64,000 bases of DNA from Gammaproteobacteria bacterium (GTDB taxonomy: Bacteria > Pseudomonadota > Gammaproteobacteria > UBA4575), in assembly GCA_014075255.1 (NCBI GenBank), contig CP046178.1, forward strand, positions 1,277,616 through 1,341,615, written 5' to 3'. This document shows, piece by piece, positions 51,762 through 61,724 of this stretch. The notes beneath the pieces were generated by a model. The model did no database searches. It saw nothing but the letters and a program-made list of their open reading frames with translations, and was not told the origin of the DNA. The position numbers and the translations under genes were made by a program. Position 1 is the first letter of the stretch; the number at the start of each line of letters is the position of its first letter.

Positions 51762-53672
51762 TTAATGGCCGCGGTTCACGCATTCTTCAGTAAATTTCTT
51801 AACGATGTCCTGTACACTCATCGAGCCAAGATCTTCACCACTGCGCGTTCGGACGGCCAGCTGATTTGATTCAACTTCACGATCACCCACTACCAGCATA
51901 TACGGCACATGGGTCATTGTATGCTCGCGAATCTTAAAGCCAATCTTCTCATTTCTCAAGTCGGAAATGACTCTGAACCCTTGATTTTTAAGCGTTTCTA
52001 GCGCTTTACTCACATATTCGCTGTGTTTATCTGCAATATTGATGATCACCGCCTGTGTTGGCGCCAACCAGAAGGGTAAATTACCAGCATAGTTCTCAAT
52101 TAAAATACCTATGAATCGCTCTAAAGAGCCCAATATGGCACGGTGAATCATCACTGGCACATGCTTATCCCCATCCTCTGCCACATAATTAGCGTCTAAG
52201 CGCCCTGGCATAGAGAAATCCACCTGAATGGTGCCACATTGCCATGCTCGGCCAATGCAGTCTCGAAGCGTAAATTCTATCTTCGGGCCATAAAAAGCTC
52301 CCTCACCTGGCTGCAGCTTGTATTCCAAGTCTTGATTTTTGAACGCTTGCTCAAGAGCCTGTTCAGCCTCATCCCAAAGTTCATCCGCTCCCACCCTCTG
52401 CTCTGGGCGAGTAGATAACGCTAATTCAATTTTTTCAAAACCAAAGTCTTTATATACCTCAAAAGTTAGTTTGATTAATTCAGCCACTTCTTCTTGCAGC
52501 TGCTCTCGGGTACAAAAGATATGCGCATCATCTTGCACAAAGCGTCGACAACGCATTAAGCCATGCAAAGTTCCAGAAGGTTCATTGCGATGCACCAAGC
52601 CAAACTCTGAAAGTTTTAACGGTAAGTCACGATAACTTTTTAAACCTTGGTTATAAATTTGCACGTGCCCAGGGCAATTCATGGGCTTAATTGCATATTC
52701 ACGATTTTCAGACTGGGTTGCAAAAATCATATCGCCAAACTTATCCCAGTGACCTGATTTCTCCCAAAGCTTTCGATCTAACACTTGTGGTGTTAACACT
52801 TCTTGATAGTCGCGCTTTTTAAGCGTATCGCGAATATAATTTTCGACTACTTTATATAAAGTAAATCCACGGTCGTGCCAAAACACCATACCAGGTGCCT
52901 CTTCTTGAAAATGAAACAAATCCATTTGCTTTCCAAGTTTACGATGATCACGCTTCTCAGCTTCTTCCAACTGAGTTAAATATTGTTTGAGCTGTTTTTT
53001 ATCTGCCCATGCCGTTCCATAAATGCGCTGCAACATCTGGTTATCTGAATTACCACGCCAATACGCTCCCGCAAGTTTGGTTAATTTAAACGCACGTAAA
53101 TGCTTAGTATTTGGTACATGCGGGCCACGACACATATCGGTGTATTCTTCGTGATGATACAAAGCAATGACTTCACCGTCTGGAATCGCTGATGCAATTT
53201 CTACCTTATAATCTTCGTTACGTTCTTTAAAGGTGTTCACCGCTTCGTCACGACTAACCACTTTGCGAATTACGTCGTAATCTTTTTTAATCAATTCGCC
53301 CATACGCTTTTCAATCGCAGCTAAATCTTCGGGTGTAAACGGGCGCTCGTATTCGATGTCATAATAAAATCCATTATCAATCACCGGGCCGATTGCCATC
53401 TTTGCAGTGGGATAAAGTTGTTTAATGGCATGCCCCATTAAATGCGCAAACGAATGGCGAATGATTTCAACGCCATCGGAATCTTTGCTGGTAACAATTT
53501 CTAAACTGGCATCTTCAGTGATCTCCACACAAGCATCCGCAAGTTCACCATCAACTCGCCCAGCAATGGTGGCTTTCGCTAAACCAGGACCAATAGATTC
53601 TGCTACTTGATGCGTGGTGACAGGGTTGTCGAATTGTTTTTGAGTTCCATCAGGAAGGGTAATGACTGGCAT
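51762..53672 (-). CDS. thrS: Threonyl-tRNA synthetase
   Basis: 636 residues. TGS domain ([12 protein letters not shown]), editing domain with [10 protein letters not shown] (H73, H77), class II catalytic domain with [10 protein letters not shown] (zinc Cys), [19 protein letters not shown] and a C-terminal anticodon-binding domain. It ends 20 bp before the infC start, and the infC Shine-Dalgarno lies in this gap. Confidence 0.98.
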   Translation of the reverse strand: MPVITLPDGTQKQFDNPVTTHQVAESIGPGLAKATIAGRVDGELADACVEITEDASLEIVTSKDSDGVEIIRHSFAHLMGHAIKQLYPTAKMAIGPVIDNGFYYDIEYERPFTPEDLAAIEKRMGELIKKDYDVIRKVVSRDEAVNTFKERNEDYKVEIASAIPDGEVIALYHHEEYTDMCRGPHVPNTKHLRAFKLTKLAGAYWRGNSDNQMLQRIYGTAWADKKQLKQYLTQLEEAEKRDHRKLGKQMDLFHFQEEAPGMVFWHDRGFTLYKVVENYIRDTLKKRDYQEVLTPQVLDRKLWEKSGHWDKFGDMIFATQSENREYAIKPMNCPGHVQIYNQGLKSYRDLPLKLSEFGLVHRNEPSGTLHGLMRCRRFVQDDAHIFCTREQLQEEVAELIKLTFEVYKDFGFEKIELALSTRPEQRVGADELWDEAEQALEQAFKNQDLEYKLQPGEGAFYGPKIEFTLRDCIGRAWQCGTIQVDFSMPGRLDANYVAEDGDKHVPVMIHRAILGSLERFIGILIENYAGNLPFWLAPTQAVIINIADKHSEYVSKALETLKNQGFRVISDLRNEKIGFKIREHTMTHVPYMLVVGDREVESNQLAVRTRSGEDLGSMSVQDIVKKFTEECVNRGH

Positions 53673-53795
53673 TCTATTTTCTCTCTTTCAGTGGTGACCT
53701 CTACGACTGGCCACATGTTTAAAAATTTTATTTACTACAAGCTTGTGTGACTCCGTCACACTTAATTTGCGAATAGCACCCATTCGCACAGGCGG

Positions 53796-53868
53796 TAGGC
53801 ACGAGCAGATTCGAACTGCTGACATCTACCATGTCATGGTAGCGCTCTACCAACTGAGCTACGCGCCT
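53796..53868 (-). tRNA. tRNA-Val (anticodon GAC), no encoded CCA
   Basis: A 73-nt cloverleaf on the minus strand. Acceptor AGGCGCG/CGTGCCT with one G-T pair, D arm GCTC/GAGC, anticodon stem CTACC/GGTAG with loop ATGACAT (anticodon GAC), T arm AGCAG/CTGCT with loop TTCGAAT, discriminator A. The next three bases are CCG rather than CCA. The tRNA-Val upstream of thrS is conserved in pseudomonads. Confidence 0.95.
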
Positions 53869-53924
53869 ATTGCGATTGACGAAATTAACATAGATCCTAT
53901 CGCTTAGCACCTCTCCACGGTGCA

Positions 53925-55949
53925 CTACATCGCACTTGGCTTACCAACGATTATATCTTTCAACCTTGTAATCTCATCACGAATTCTAGCGGCTTCTTCA
54001 AACTCCAAGTCTTTCGCATGTTTATACATTGTTTGTTCGAGCTGCCTGACTTTTTTCATACCTTGCCCTGGAGTCATACGAGAATATTCATAAACTTCTT
54101 CTGCCACTTTTTTACGCGATGCGCCTTTACTCAATGCATACGGCATCTTGTAAGCGCCTTCCATGATGTCAGAGACGTTCTTTTTTATACCCTTAGGTGT
54201 AATTCCGTGCTCTTTATTGAAAGTCACTTGTTTTTCGCGACGGCGGTTTGTTTCTTCAATTGCTTTCTGCATAGAGCCAGTAACTTTATCTGCATACATA
54301 ATGGCTTTACCACTTAAGTGTCTTGCCGCGCGACCTACGGTTTGAATAAGAGAACGTTCAGAACGCAAAAATCCTTCTTTATCGGCATCTAGAATCGCAA
54401 CCAGTGAAACCTCTGGAATATCTAAACCCTCTCTTAATAAATTAATTCCCACAAGCACATCGAAATCTCCTTTACGTAAACCACGAATTATTTCTACGCG
54501 CTCAACCGTGTCAATATCAGAATGCAGATAACGCACTCGCACACCATGTTCATTTAAATATTCAGTAAGGTCTTCTGACATACGTTTAGTTAACGTAGTA
54601 ATTAAAATTCGCTCATCTTTTTGAACACGTTCATTAATTTCAGACAACACATCATCTACTTGAGAGCCAACAGGGCGCACTTCAATTTCTGGATCCACTA
54701 AGCCTGTTGGGCGCACTACCTGCTCTGCTACCGCATCTGACTTTTCGGCTTCATACGGGCCCGGTGTTGCAGACACATAAATCATCTGTGGCGCTAGATC
54801 TTCAAACTCTTCAAACTTTAACGGTCGATTATCCATGGCCGAGGGAAGACGAAAGCCATATTCAACCAAAGTGCCTTTACGCGAACGATCGCCTTTATAC
54901 ATCCCCCCAAATTGTGGAACGGATACATGGCTTTCATCCATTACCATAAGTGCGTTATCAGGCAAGTAATCTAATAGACATGGCGGTGGCTCACCAGGAG
55001 CACGCCCTGACAAATAACGTGAATAATTTTCGATTCCGTTGCAGTAGCCAATTTCTTGAATCATTTCCAAATCAAAGCGCGTACGTTGTTCTAAGCGCTG
55101 CTCCTCAACTAAACGATTTTCTTCTTTCAACACTTTTAAACGATCCTTTAATTCATCTTTAATTTGATCTACAGCGTTTAATAAAATTTCTCGTGGCGTT
55201 ACATAGTGTGTTTTTGGATAAACAGTTAAGCGTGGAACTTTACGAATCAGCTCACCGGTAAGGGGATCAAAATAGCTGAGGTTTTCAATTTCATCATCAA
55301 ATAATTCGACGCGAATCGCTTCTCGCTCAGATTCTGCAGGATGCACATCAATAACATCTCCATGTACACGAAAAGTACCGCGGCGCAGCTCAACATCATT
55401 CCGCTTATACTGCAGTTCAGCGAGTTTATGCAATAATTTACGCTGATCGATGCGATCACCTCGATCGAGATGCATCACCATGCCTAGATATGCTTTTGGA
55501 TCCCCCAGACCATAGATAGCCGATACCGTTGCTACAATGATGGTATCAGGACGCTCAAATAGCGCCTTAGTCGCCGATAAACGCATTTGCTCAATGTGGT
55601 CGTTTACCGAGGCATCTTTCTCTATAAAGGTATCACTTGAAGGTACGTAGGCTTCTGGTTGATAATAGTCGTAATACGAGACAAAATATTCAACTGCATT
55701 TTTAGGGAAAAACTCCATCATTTCCCCATACAATTGGGCTGCCAAAGTTTTATTGGGCGCCAAGATGATGGTAGGCCTTTGAACCTCCTGAATAACATTG
55801 GCAATAGTGAAGGTCTTACCGGATCCTGTAACACCTAAAAGGGTTTGATGAGCCAAACCATCACCCAAACCCTCTACCAATGCCGATATGGCATCTGGCT
55901 GATCACCGGCTGGATCAAATTTTGTATTTAGCTGAAAATTACTTTGCAT
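53925..55949 (-). CDS. uvrB: Excinuclease ABC subunit B
   Basis: Damage-verification helicase of nucleotide excision repair, 674 residues. Walker [18 protein letters not shown] near 40, beta-hairpin [17 protein letters not shown] near 92, DESH box in [11 protein letters not shown], motif [21 protein letters not shown] and a C-terminal UVR domain ([12 protein letters not shown]-type) for UvrC. Complete. Transcribed divergently from aspC with a 138-bp gap. Confidence 0.98.
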   Translation of the reverse strand: MQSNFQLNTKFDPAGDQPDAISALVEGLGDGLAHQTLLGVTGSGKTFTIANVIQEVQRPTIILAPNKTLAAQLYGEMMEFFPKNAVEYFVSYYDYYQPEAYVPSSDTFIEKDASVNDHIEQMRLSATKALFERPDTIIVATVSAIYGLGDPKAYLGMVMHLDRGDRIDQRKLLHKLAELQYKRNDVELRRGTFRVHGDVIDVHPAESEREAIRVELFDDEIENLSYFDPLTGELIRKVPRLTVYPKTHYVTPREILLNAVDQIKDELKDRLKVLKEENRLVEEQRLEQRTRFDLEMIQEIGYCNGIENYSRYLSGRAPGEPPPCLLDYLPDNALMVMDESHVSVPQFGGMYKGDRSRKGTLVEYGFRLPSAMDNRPLKFEEFEDLAPQMIYVSATPGPYEAEKSDAVAEQVVRPTGLVDPEIEVRPVGSQVDDVLSEINERVQKDERILITTLTKRMSEDLTEYLNEHGVRVRYLHSDIDTVERVEIIRGLRKGDFDVLVGINLLREGLDIPEVSLVAILDADKEGFLRSERSLIQTVGRAARHLSGKAIMYADKVTGSMQKAIEETNRRREKQVTFNKEHGITPKGIKKNVSDIMEGAYKMPYALSKGASRKKVAEEVYEYSRMTPGQGMKKVRQLEQTMYKHAKDLEFEEAARIRDEITRLKDIIVGKPSAM

Positions 55950-56087
55950 GGCTGTGATGGCTATTTGAACACTTACTTGCTTATCTCTTGGCTTATCTCT
56001 TTTAGAAAGTTCACGTAGGATGCCTTGCCGCTGTAAAGTGACCCACCAAACCTCAACTTTGACAACTTAAAATACAAGGGAACTCTT

Positions 56088-57266
56088 GTGACCAGTCCAT
56101 TAGCCAATCGCGTATCTCGCATTCAGCCATCCGTCACTTTAGCCATAACGGCTAGGGCAAATCAAATCCGTGCCGAAGGTGGAGATATTTTGAACCTTGC
56201 AGCAGGCGAGCCAGACTTTGATACACCAGAACATATTAAAGCCGCTGCTATTCAGGCTATGCAAGATGGTAAAACCAAATACACTCCTGTACCTGGAACT
56301 ATCTCCTTAAAAAATGCAGTCATTGATAAATTTCAACGTGAAAATCAACTTAGCTATGAAGCCAATGAAGTTATGGTTTCAAATGGCGGCAAACAAGTAT
56401 TTTACAACTTATGCCAAGCAATTCTAAATGATGGTGACGAGGTGCTCATTCCTGCACCGTACTGGGTATCGTATCCTGACATGGCCTTATTAGCAGGCGG
56501 CGAACCAGTAATCATCCCTAGTAACGATGAAAACCGCTGCAAGATCACCGCTGCGGATTTAGAAAAGCGCATTACCCCAAAATCAAAGTTATTTGTAATT
56601 AATAGCCCATCTAATCCTTCAGGAATTGCTTACACCAAAGAAGAATTAGCCGAACTTGGCAAGGTTTTAGAGAAACATAAAAACATTGTAGTGATTACTG
56701 ACGATATTTATGAACACATTATGTTTGGCGGACAAAAATTTACCAACATATTAAATACCACGCCTTCACTTAAAGACCGTACCGTAATTTTAAATGGCGT
56801 TTCTAAAGTGTACTCAATGACAGGGTGGCGCATTGGTTTTGCTGCGGGACCAGGTGACATCATTAAAGCTATGACTAATATTCAGTCACAAAGCACTTCA
56901 AACCCAAGCTCTATCTCTCAAGCTGCTGCCGAAGCTGCACTAACGGGTGATCAAAGCTGTGTGAGCACTATGTGTAAAGCATTTGAAGAACGACACGCGT
57001 ACATTGTAAGCGCATTAAATGAAATTGATGGCGTTGATTGTATGAGTTGTGACGGTACGTTTTATTGTTTCCCAAACATACAAGGACTCATTGATAGAAC
57101 AGATGGAATTTCAAATGATGTTGATTTTGCAGAGCATTTACTAGTGAATTCTGGAATCGCCGGCGTACCGGGTACCGCATTTGGCTCACCAGGTCATATA
57201 CGCTTTTCTTACGCAACGAGCATGCAAGTTTTAGAACAAGCAATGAGTCGCTTAAGAAACTTATAA
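56088..57266 (+). CDS. aspC: Aspartate aminotransferase (class Ib type)
   Basis: 392 residues. LAAGEPDFDTPEHIK, NGGKQVFYNLCQA, INSPSNPSGIAYTKEE, the PLP lysine in NGVSKVYSMTGWRIGF and the C-terminal RFSYATSM. This is the subgroup Ib aspartate aminotransferase, not the E. coli AspC type; some Ib members also act on prephenate. The uvrB-aspC neighbourhood is common in pseudomonads. Confidence 0.88.
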   Translation: MTSPLANRVSRIQPSVTLAITARANQIRAEGGDILNLAAGEPDFDTPEHIKAAAIQAMQDGKTKYTPVPGTISLKNAVIDKFQRENQLSYEANEVMVSNGGKQVFYNLCQAILNDGDEVLIPAPYWVSYPDMALLAGGEPVIIPSNDENRCKITAADLEKRITPKSKLFVINSPSNPSGIAYTKEELAELGKVLEKHKNIVVITDDIYEHIMFGGQKFTNILNTTPSLKDRTVILNGVSKVYSMTGWRIGFAAGPGDIIKAMTNIQSQSTSNPSSISQAAAEAALTGDQSCVSTMCKAFEERHAYIVSALNEIDGVDCMSCDGTFYCFPNIQGLIDRTDGISNDVDFAEHLLVNSGIAGVPGTAFGSPGHIRFSYATSMQVLEQAMSRLRNL

Positions 57267-57305
57267 GAGCTAAGCCTTATCTAGAATCTTTAGAACAAGG
57301 CTTTT

Positions 57306-57367
57306 CCAACGATTGGAGATTGGACAGATCAAATTGATCTTCTAATATCGATTAGACCAAACGTTGG
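57306..57367. repeat. Multi-hairpin (cruciform-capable) element
   Basis: Outer arms CCAACG-A-TTGG (57306-57316) and CCAA-A-CGTTGG (57357-57367) pair in two blocks of 6 and 4 bp with an A-A mismatch. They enclose two further perfect hairpins: GATCAA-A-TTGATC (57327-57339) and TCTAAT-ATCG-ATTAGA (57341-57356). It lies in the convergent gap between aspC and the BRO gene, so it could serve as a bidirectional terminator, though no T run follows. A remnant of a palindromic mobile repeat is an alternative. Confidence 0.6.
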
Positions 57368-57391
57368 GATTTAGAATTAAGCTAAACTTAA

Positions 57392-57772
57392 TTAACCTTG
57401 GCTAGCAAACTTCGTAGCTGAAGCACCATTAAGGTGTTGTGGCAGTACATCGCGCTGAACGTGCTGCTTGAAACGCTGCACATCTAAACTGTCCGAGATG
57501 CGTAGCATTTTATACATACCATCTTCAGATAAAATCATCATATCAATCCACGGATTTTTTGGATTCTCCGGAGTATCAATTCGAAATTTACGCTTTTGGT
57601 CATCACCTAAATTTCGTGTCGCTACAGTTACATTTGGCTTACCGGTTCGCTTATTAATCGCTAAACCTAAGCACCTACATATATCTGCCGCAACAAACCA
57701 TGGCTCACCGGTCCCTTCCTTGACGATCCGAATCTGATGGCCACTATACTCAAATAGCGTTACGTTACTCAC
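57392..57772 (-). CDS. BRO-N domain (phage antirepressor-like) protein
   Basis: 126 residues from a GTG start with AGGAG 8-9 nt upstream. The body is one BRO family N-terminal DNA-binding domain: YSGHQIRIV, EPWFVAADICRCLGL and MMILSEDGMYKMLRISDS. It has no C-terminal KilA or antirepressor domain, so it is a stand-alone BRO-N, typical of prophages and mobile islands. It marks the switch from core genes to accessory DNA. Regulatory target unknown; a perfect palindrome lies just upstream. Confidence 0.85.
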   Translation of the reverse strand: MSNVTLFEYSGHQIRIVKEGTGEPWFVAADICRCLGLAINKRTGKPNVTVATRNLGDDQKRKFRIDTPENPKNPWIDMMILSEDGMYKMLRISDSLDVQRFKQHVQRDVLPQHLNGASATKFASQG

Positions 57773-58154
57773 TTTGTGTCACTCCTTGTATTCACACAAT
57801 TCTCATACGCGACATATGTCGCTTAACTTGGGAATATTTATAGAACGATCAAAGACCTACAGATGATGGTTGCCGCTTATTGGTACTATCAGCCAGATGA
57901 CCTGAGCGGCAAATTAGGGCAAAAAAACCAAAGGCTATATGGGCCGACCAGTGAATCCTGTTACTCGCGGGCTAAATGGAATCTATATTGAGGTATTAAA
58001 GACTTATTTGTGTAGAGCCAAATAAACATCAAATTCAACAAATTGTGTGAGCCAGGATAACGAGTGTTACTTTTTAAGACAACAATTTAGGAATACTACC
58101 GAATCTATGTTGACCCGCATGAAGCGGATCGTTATTCTTTCTCGCTTCCATTAT
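57773..58154. other. 382-bp gap between BRO-N gene and tRNA-Asn
   Basis: Contains the palindrome at 57809-57822 near the BRO start. On the plus strand there is one 42-codon open frame (57863-57991, begins MMVAAYWYYQPDD) with no ribosome binding site and no family I recognise; it may be a remnant. No integrase fragment or tRNA-derived repeat was seen. Confidence 0.35.
57809..57822. promoter_or_regulatory. Perfect 14-bp palindrome, putative operator
   Basis: GCGACATATGTCGC reads identically on both strands. It ends 37 bp upstream of the BRO-N start codon, where a promoter is expected. Dyads of this size are typical repressor sites. No cognate regulator is identified; autoregulation by the BRO-N protein is one option. 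Confidence 0.5.
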
Positions 58155-58230
58155 TCCCTGGTAGCTCAGTTGGTAGAGCGGGTGACTGTTAATCACTAGG
58201 TCGGCGGTTCGAGCCCGTCCCAGGGAGCCA
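58155..58230 (+). tRNA. tRNA-Asn (anticodon GTT)
   Basis: 76 nt on the plus strand. Acceptor TCCCTGG/CCAGGGA, D arm GCTC/GAGC, anticodon stem GGTGA/TCACT with loop CTGTTAA (anticodon GTT), T loop TTCGAGC, discriminator G, encoded CCA. tRNA-Asn genes are common integration sites; accessory genes lie on both sides. Confidence 0.97.
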
Positions 58231-58367
58231 CCCATACGGCGAAGCAAAAACCGAATTTAATAACTCGTATTAATCACTATTCGAATCGTTCCGAAACGAC
58301 ACAGACTTAAACTAACAATGATAACTAACTTATCAAATTCATTATCTTGAATTTAAATATCCTAATT

Positions 58368-60098
58368 CTATTCCAACAATACCTCATCGAGTATATTTTT
58401 TATTGACTCGTATATTGATTCAAAGTATTCGATGCTTTCTCCATATGGATCTGGAATTTCAATGTCTTGCGTATTTGATAATTGCCCAAGAAAAATTAAC
58501 TTGCCTTTTATATTTCCGTTGCTACCTAATATAGATTGATAATTATGTTTATCGAATACAATAATTAAACTGTATTTATTGAGATCAATTTTATCTGCCT
58601 CCTGAGATCGATGATCATTTAGAGATATTCCAAACTTTTGAGACGCGGCCAATGCTGAATCTGGCGAAGAACGGCCAGAAACAGGAAAGTAACCTGCCGA
58701 ATACCACTGAACCTCATTTGAACTAATCTTTTCAGCATATTCCTTTGCAAATGGGCTACGACAAATGTTGCCCTTGCATACAAACAAAACTTGACCACTT
58801 TGCATAAAGACATTATTGATAAGGCGTCTCGCCTTTCTACGTGCGAATCCTGACGCATGCCATCGAACATTTATTGGCCTAATTAAGAACCGATCTAAAA
58901 CTTTTGAGACCAGTTGTTTTATATCCATTAGAAAAGGTTTAGGATCATCGAGTGCAAATGAATCAAATGATTCTTTACCTTTCAACAGATTTAATAATTC
59001 AGCCGCGACTGAACTTGAAGATCTAGTTATCAAAGTGGGATCATCATGATCAGCTCGGTAATTTTTTACCATCCAGCCAATATCTTTTAGAAAATTACGA
59101 GCGTAAATATTTTTTTTATATTCGACCGTAAAATTAGTTTCCCCATGCACAATCATTTCAAACAGCCAAAGTGGAAAGTTTGCTCCGGCTGCAACGGCCA
59201 AAGGTAATGAACCCCAAAATCGGCCATTAATTTCGATAAAGATAAATGATGCACGGTCAGGAGACATTTTGAACTCCACCATGCCAACTCCACTATAATC
59301 AAGTTTCTGAATTATTTGCGAGCTGTATTGTGCCAAGCGAGCATCTACAGCGACACTTTTCCGATACGAACTTCCGCCTCCCTCTAGGGGCTCATGCACC
59401 CTTTCATGTTGAAACATATATAGAGGAATTCCGTCCTTTGCAATAAATTCGATGCCAACACCAATGCCTTGAAAATATTGCTCTAATACAAATGAAGGTT
59501 TCGTTATATTCTTATTATTAGTATCAAATAAACTTTTCAGATGCTTTTCATTGCGAACAATCTTTACGAACTTCTTGCTAGACAGGTTACTTGCATCAAA
59601 TGATGATAAAGGCTTAGCAACAATCGGCCAGCCATACGATTTTGCCAACTGGTTTGCAGCATCAAATGAATCTACAACACATCCTTTTGCTAAGGGTACG
59701 CCAAGCGCCTCGGCCACCTGCCTACTTTTATTTTTGTTTGAAGCAATATCATAAGCGTGTTTATTTAATGTATATATTTTTGCGTATTTTTCTAGGTGTT
59801 TCAGGTGCATCTGAATTGGAATAATGCTCTGGTCATCCGTCGGCACTACTAAATCAAATGTGTAGTCCTGCATCAATTTCAGCATTTCCGATAACCATTT
59901 CTTAGAATCTTTATCGAAATCGAAAACAGAATGGGTTTCTTGTATATACTTAGAAGCAGGAAGCGGTTCGGTACTACTCGTATTTATAGCATGCACCGTT
60001 AAACCGGCACGACCCAACGACCGAGCTACTGCCAAAAATGCGCGGTCCCCCAGCCCGAGTATCAATACTCGTTTCAAGCTCATTAAATCGTTTCTCAA
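58368..60098 (-). CDS. ATP-grasp protein fused to low-molecular-weight tyrosine phosphatase
   Basis: 576 residues in one frame. Residues 8-345 are an ATP-grasp enzyme of the carbamoyl-phosphate-synthase-like kind: Rossmann-like start VLILGLGDRAFLAVARSLGR, ATP lysine in PIVAKPLSSFD (near 162) and metal-binding FIEINGRFWGSLPLA (E289, N291). Residues 437-576 are a low-molecular-weight protein tyrosine phosphatase: P-loop VCKGNICRSPFA with C441 and R447 (CX5R), general acid in DPYG near 545. Both active sites look complete. Such phosphatases control tyrosine kinases in capsule and exopolysaccharide export. An ATG five codons into the frame may be the true start. It is 6 bp after the deacetylase gene. 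Confidence 0.88.
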   Translation of the reverse strand: MRNDLMSLKRVLILGLGDRAFLAVARSLGRAGLTVHAINTSSTEPLPASKYIQETHSVFDFDKDSKKWLSEMLKLMQDYTFDLVVPTDDQSIIPIQMHLKHLEKYAKIYTLNKHAYDIASNKNKSRQVAEALGVPLAKGCVVDSFDAANQLAKSYGWPIVAKPLSSFDASNLSSKKFVKIVRNEKHLKSLFDTNNKNITKPSFVLEQYFQGIGVGIEFIAKDGIPLYMFQHERVHEPLEGGGSSYRKSVAVDARLAQYSSQIIQKLDYSGVGMVEFKMSPDRASFIFIEINGRFWGSLPLAVAAGANFPLWLFEMIVHGETNFTVEYKKNIYARNFLKDIGWMVKNYRADHDDPTLITRSSSSVAAELLNLLKGKESFDSFALDDPKPFLMDIKQLVSKVLDRFLIRPINVRWHASGFARRKARRLINNVFMQSGQVLFVCKGNICRSPFAKEYAEKISSNEVQWYSAGYFPVSGRSSPDSALAASQKFGISLNDHRSQEADKIDLNKYSLIIVFDKHNYQSILGSNGNIKGKLIFLGQLSNTQDIEIPDPYGESIEYFESIYESIKNILDEVLLE

Positions 60099-60104
60099 TA
60101 TGGC

Positions 60105-61091
60105 TTAGCTTGAATACTGATCAGCGTACTCGGTAAGTGTCAAACCCGTGTACCGATTTGCACAAAAATCAAATAGTTTATCCAGCGTACGGAATAATTC
60201 TTCGATCGATTCATTATTAGGAAAATTTGGACTCCCACCAGGCATAAATTCTGACGAATGCAGCATAAACTGAAGATAGTCAGTTTCTAAGTTTGAATAT
60301 CTAGCCGCCATTGCTAACAAGGCTTTTGATGTAGACGACTTCGGTTTTGGCCTCATCCATTGTTTCTCAGGAGCAAGCCGACGCGCTATACGATTTAATA
60401 TTGGAACGCTTGATGCGGCTTTTGCCCAGGCAGGTCTCCAAGTATCTATACTGACAGGCGCCTCAAGAAGTGACGAATTTCCAGACTCAGAAATAGAATC
60501 TAAATTCAAATAATAAGGATGTTTAGGGAACGAAGTGTAATCTGTACCCTTAATTCCTGCAGAACCCTCGCCTGTTTCTTGCCACGATATACCAGGTGTA
60601 ACTGAGCAATCTATACGGTAACCCATGTCTGCTAAAATACGTGCATAACTTTCATTAAATGCCCATCGTCCAGCACGGTGACTCGTCATCTTAGTTTGAA
60701 AAGTATCTTCTAATAGCTTTGTCATATACTCGATTTTATTCAACATTACATCTTGCGGATACTCGATCAAAAAAGGTTGCCAATAATAGTCATCTTCGGT
60801 AATTGGCGTGATCGGCGGAGAATTCCAAGCATGCAGATGCATACCAATTTCAGCTGTATTACGTTTTATAACATCTCTAGCAAATTCAACAAAAAAATTG
60901 TCGACCGCCATCTCATAGTTCGTCAAATAAGTTGGTTTGAATGAGTACCGCTCACACAATTCCTGGAATCTAGGAAGATACTTGGCATTTTTGGCACCTA
61001 TTTCCTTGGGCCTACTCCACAAATTATCACCTTCAGTGTCTATGGTAATAATGAAAGCATTTTTTTTACGTTCATTTGAACTTAAATTCAT
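60105..61091 (-). CDS. Polysaccharide deacetylase-like protein (CE4/WalW type)
   Basis: 328 residues without a signal peptide, so cytoplasmic. The NodB-like fold is suggested by FIITIDTEGDNLW (Asp18), the metal-binding EIGMHLHAWNSPP (H85, H87), SHRAGRWAFNES (137-148) and a late MLHSSEFMPGG carrying the last His. This set of motifs matches the WalW subgroup of CE4-like proteins from O-antigen and exopolysaccharide clusters. Substrate unknown; N-acetyl sugar intermediates are likely. It is probably cotranscribed with the ATP-grasp/phosphatase gene. Confidence 0.78.
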   Translation of the reverse strand: MNLSSNERKKNAFIITIDTEGDNLWSRPKEIGAKNAKYLPRFQELCERYSFKPTYLTNYEMAVDNFFVEFARDVIKRNTAEIGMHLHAWNSPPITPITEDDYYWQPFLIEYPQDVMLNKIEYMTKLLEDTFQTKMTSHRAGRWAFNESYARILADMGYRIDCSVTPGISWQETGEGSAGIKGTDYTSFPKHPYYLNLDSISESGNSSLLEAPVSIDTWRPAWAKAASSVPILNRIARRLAPEKQWMRPKPKSSTSKALLAMAARYSNLETDYLQFMLHSSEFMPGGSPNFPNNESIEELFRTLDKLFDFCANRYTGLTLTEYADQYSS

Positions 61092-61724
61092 TATCTTTCA
61101 AAAATATGGAGTGAATTGAATTTTATGGAGTTAGCGTGTCTTAGAACACACTCATGCGCACTATTTTTATCAGCCACAAAGGTAGGGAAACCGTAAAACC
61201 ATTTCCCCAGACCGAAGACTTTAATGGCTTTTGTCATATACGTTTTTTAAACTTTTTTTCTATATTAACACACTGGAATTAGATATCACATCTCCACTCT
61301 CTACAGCATAACTAGGCAAAACAACTTCAACATTTAATTACTTACATTGGTCTTATTATAATTCACACTCATTTTAAATTTAAAATCGCGTGCGGACTTT
61401 GTAAGATTGAGCTAATTTTCAGCACAAAATGCCTCTAACTAGTTACTTTCAGCCTTACTATTTAGACTCTTGGAAATTTACTGGATTAGTATGTTTTTTA
61501 AGAGTAACAGACGTCAGCCTGCCAACGCATACTACAAAGCAGAAATATAAGTAAATAAACTTATATTAAGTGGGCTCATAACTATATAGGCCTGGACGGC
61601 GGAAAGAGGCATGCCTGATATTAGTAGACCCCAATAAAGGCATTCTTACTCAGTGACTAGGTAAAGCTCTAGTAAGTAATTTTAGTCAAAAGAATAATTT
61701 TAATAAAAAAGGTAGACACATTTA
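61092..61724. other. 633-bp AT-rich intergenic region
   Basis: No open frame of note, tRNA or insertion sequence is visible. It must hold the promoter of the deacetylase/ATP-grasp operon and the 3' end of the large lyase-like gene. One structured hairpin (61172-61229) stands out. I see no sigma-54 site and no convincing c-di-GMP riboswitch. Confidence 0.4.
61172..61229. promoter_or_regulatory. Structured hairpin in the deacetylase operon leader
   Basis: Nested inverted repeats: AGCCA-c-AAAG (61172-61181) with CTTT-aa-TGGCT (61219-61229), and inside it GGGAAA (61185-61190) with TTTCCC (61202-61207). It lies 81-138 bp upstream of the deacetylase ATG, so it could be a 5'-leader RNA structure; a palindromic repeat element is the alternative. 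Confidence 0.4.

Noticed and set aside
53728-53925. 65-codon open frame on the minus strand
   Set aside because: It runs through the tRNA-Val gene and has no protein-like features.
58155-58230. Attachment-site duplication of the tRNA-Asn 3' end
   Set aside because: No second copy of the tRNA 3' segment was found by eye within the window.
61172-61229. c-di-GMP-I (GEMM) riboswitch
   Set aside because: Only loose similarity; the conserved core segments are not present in order on either strand.
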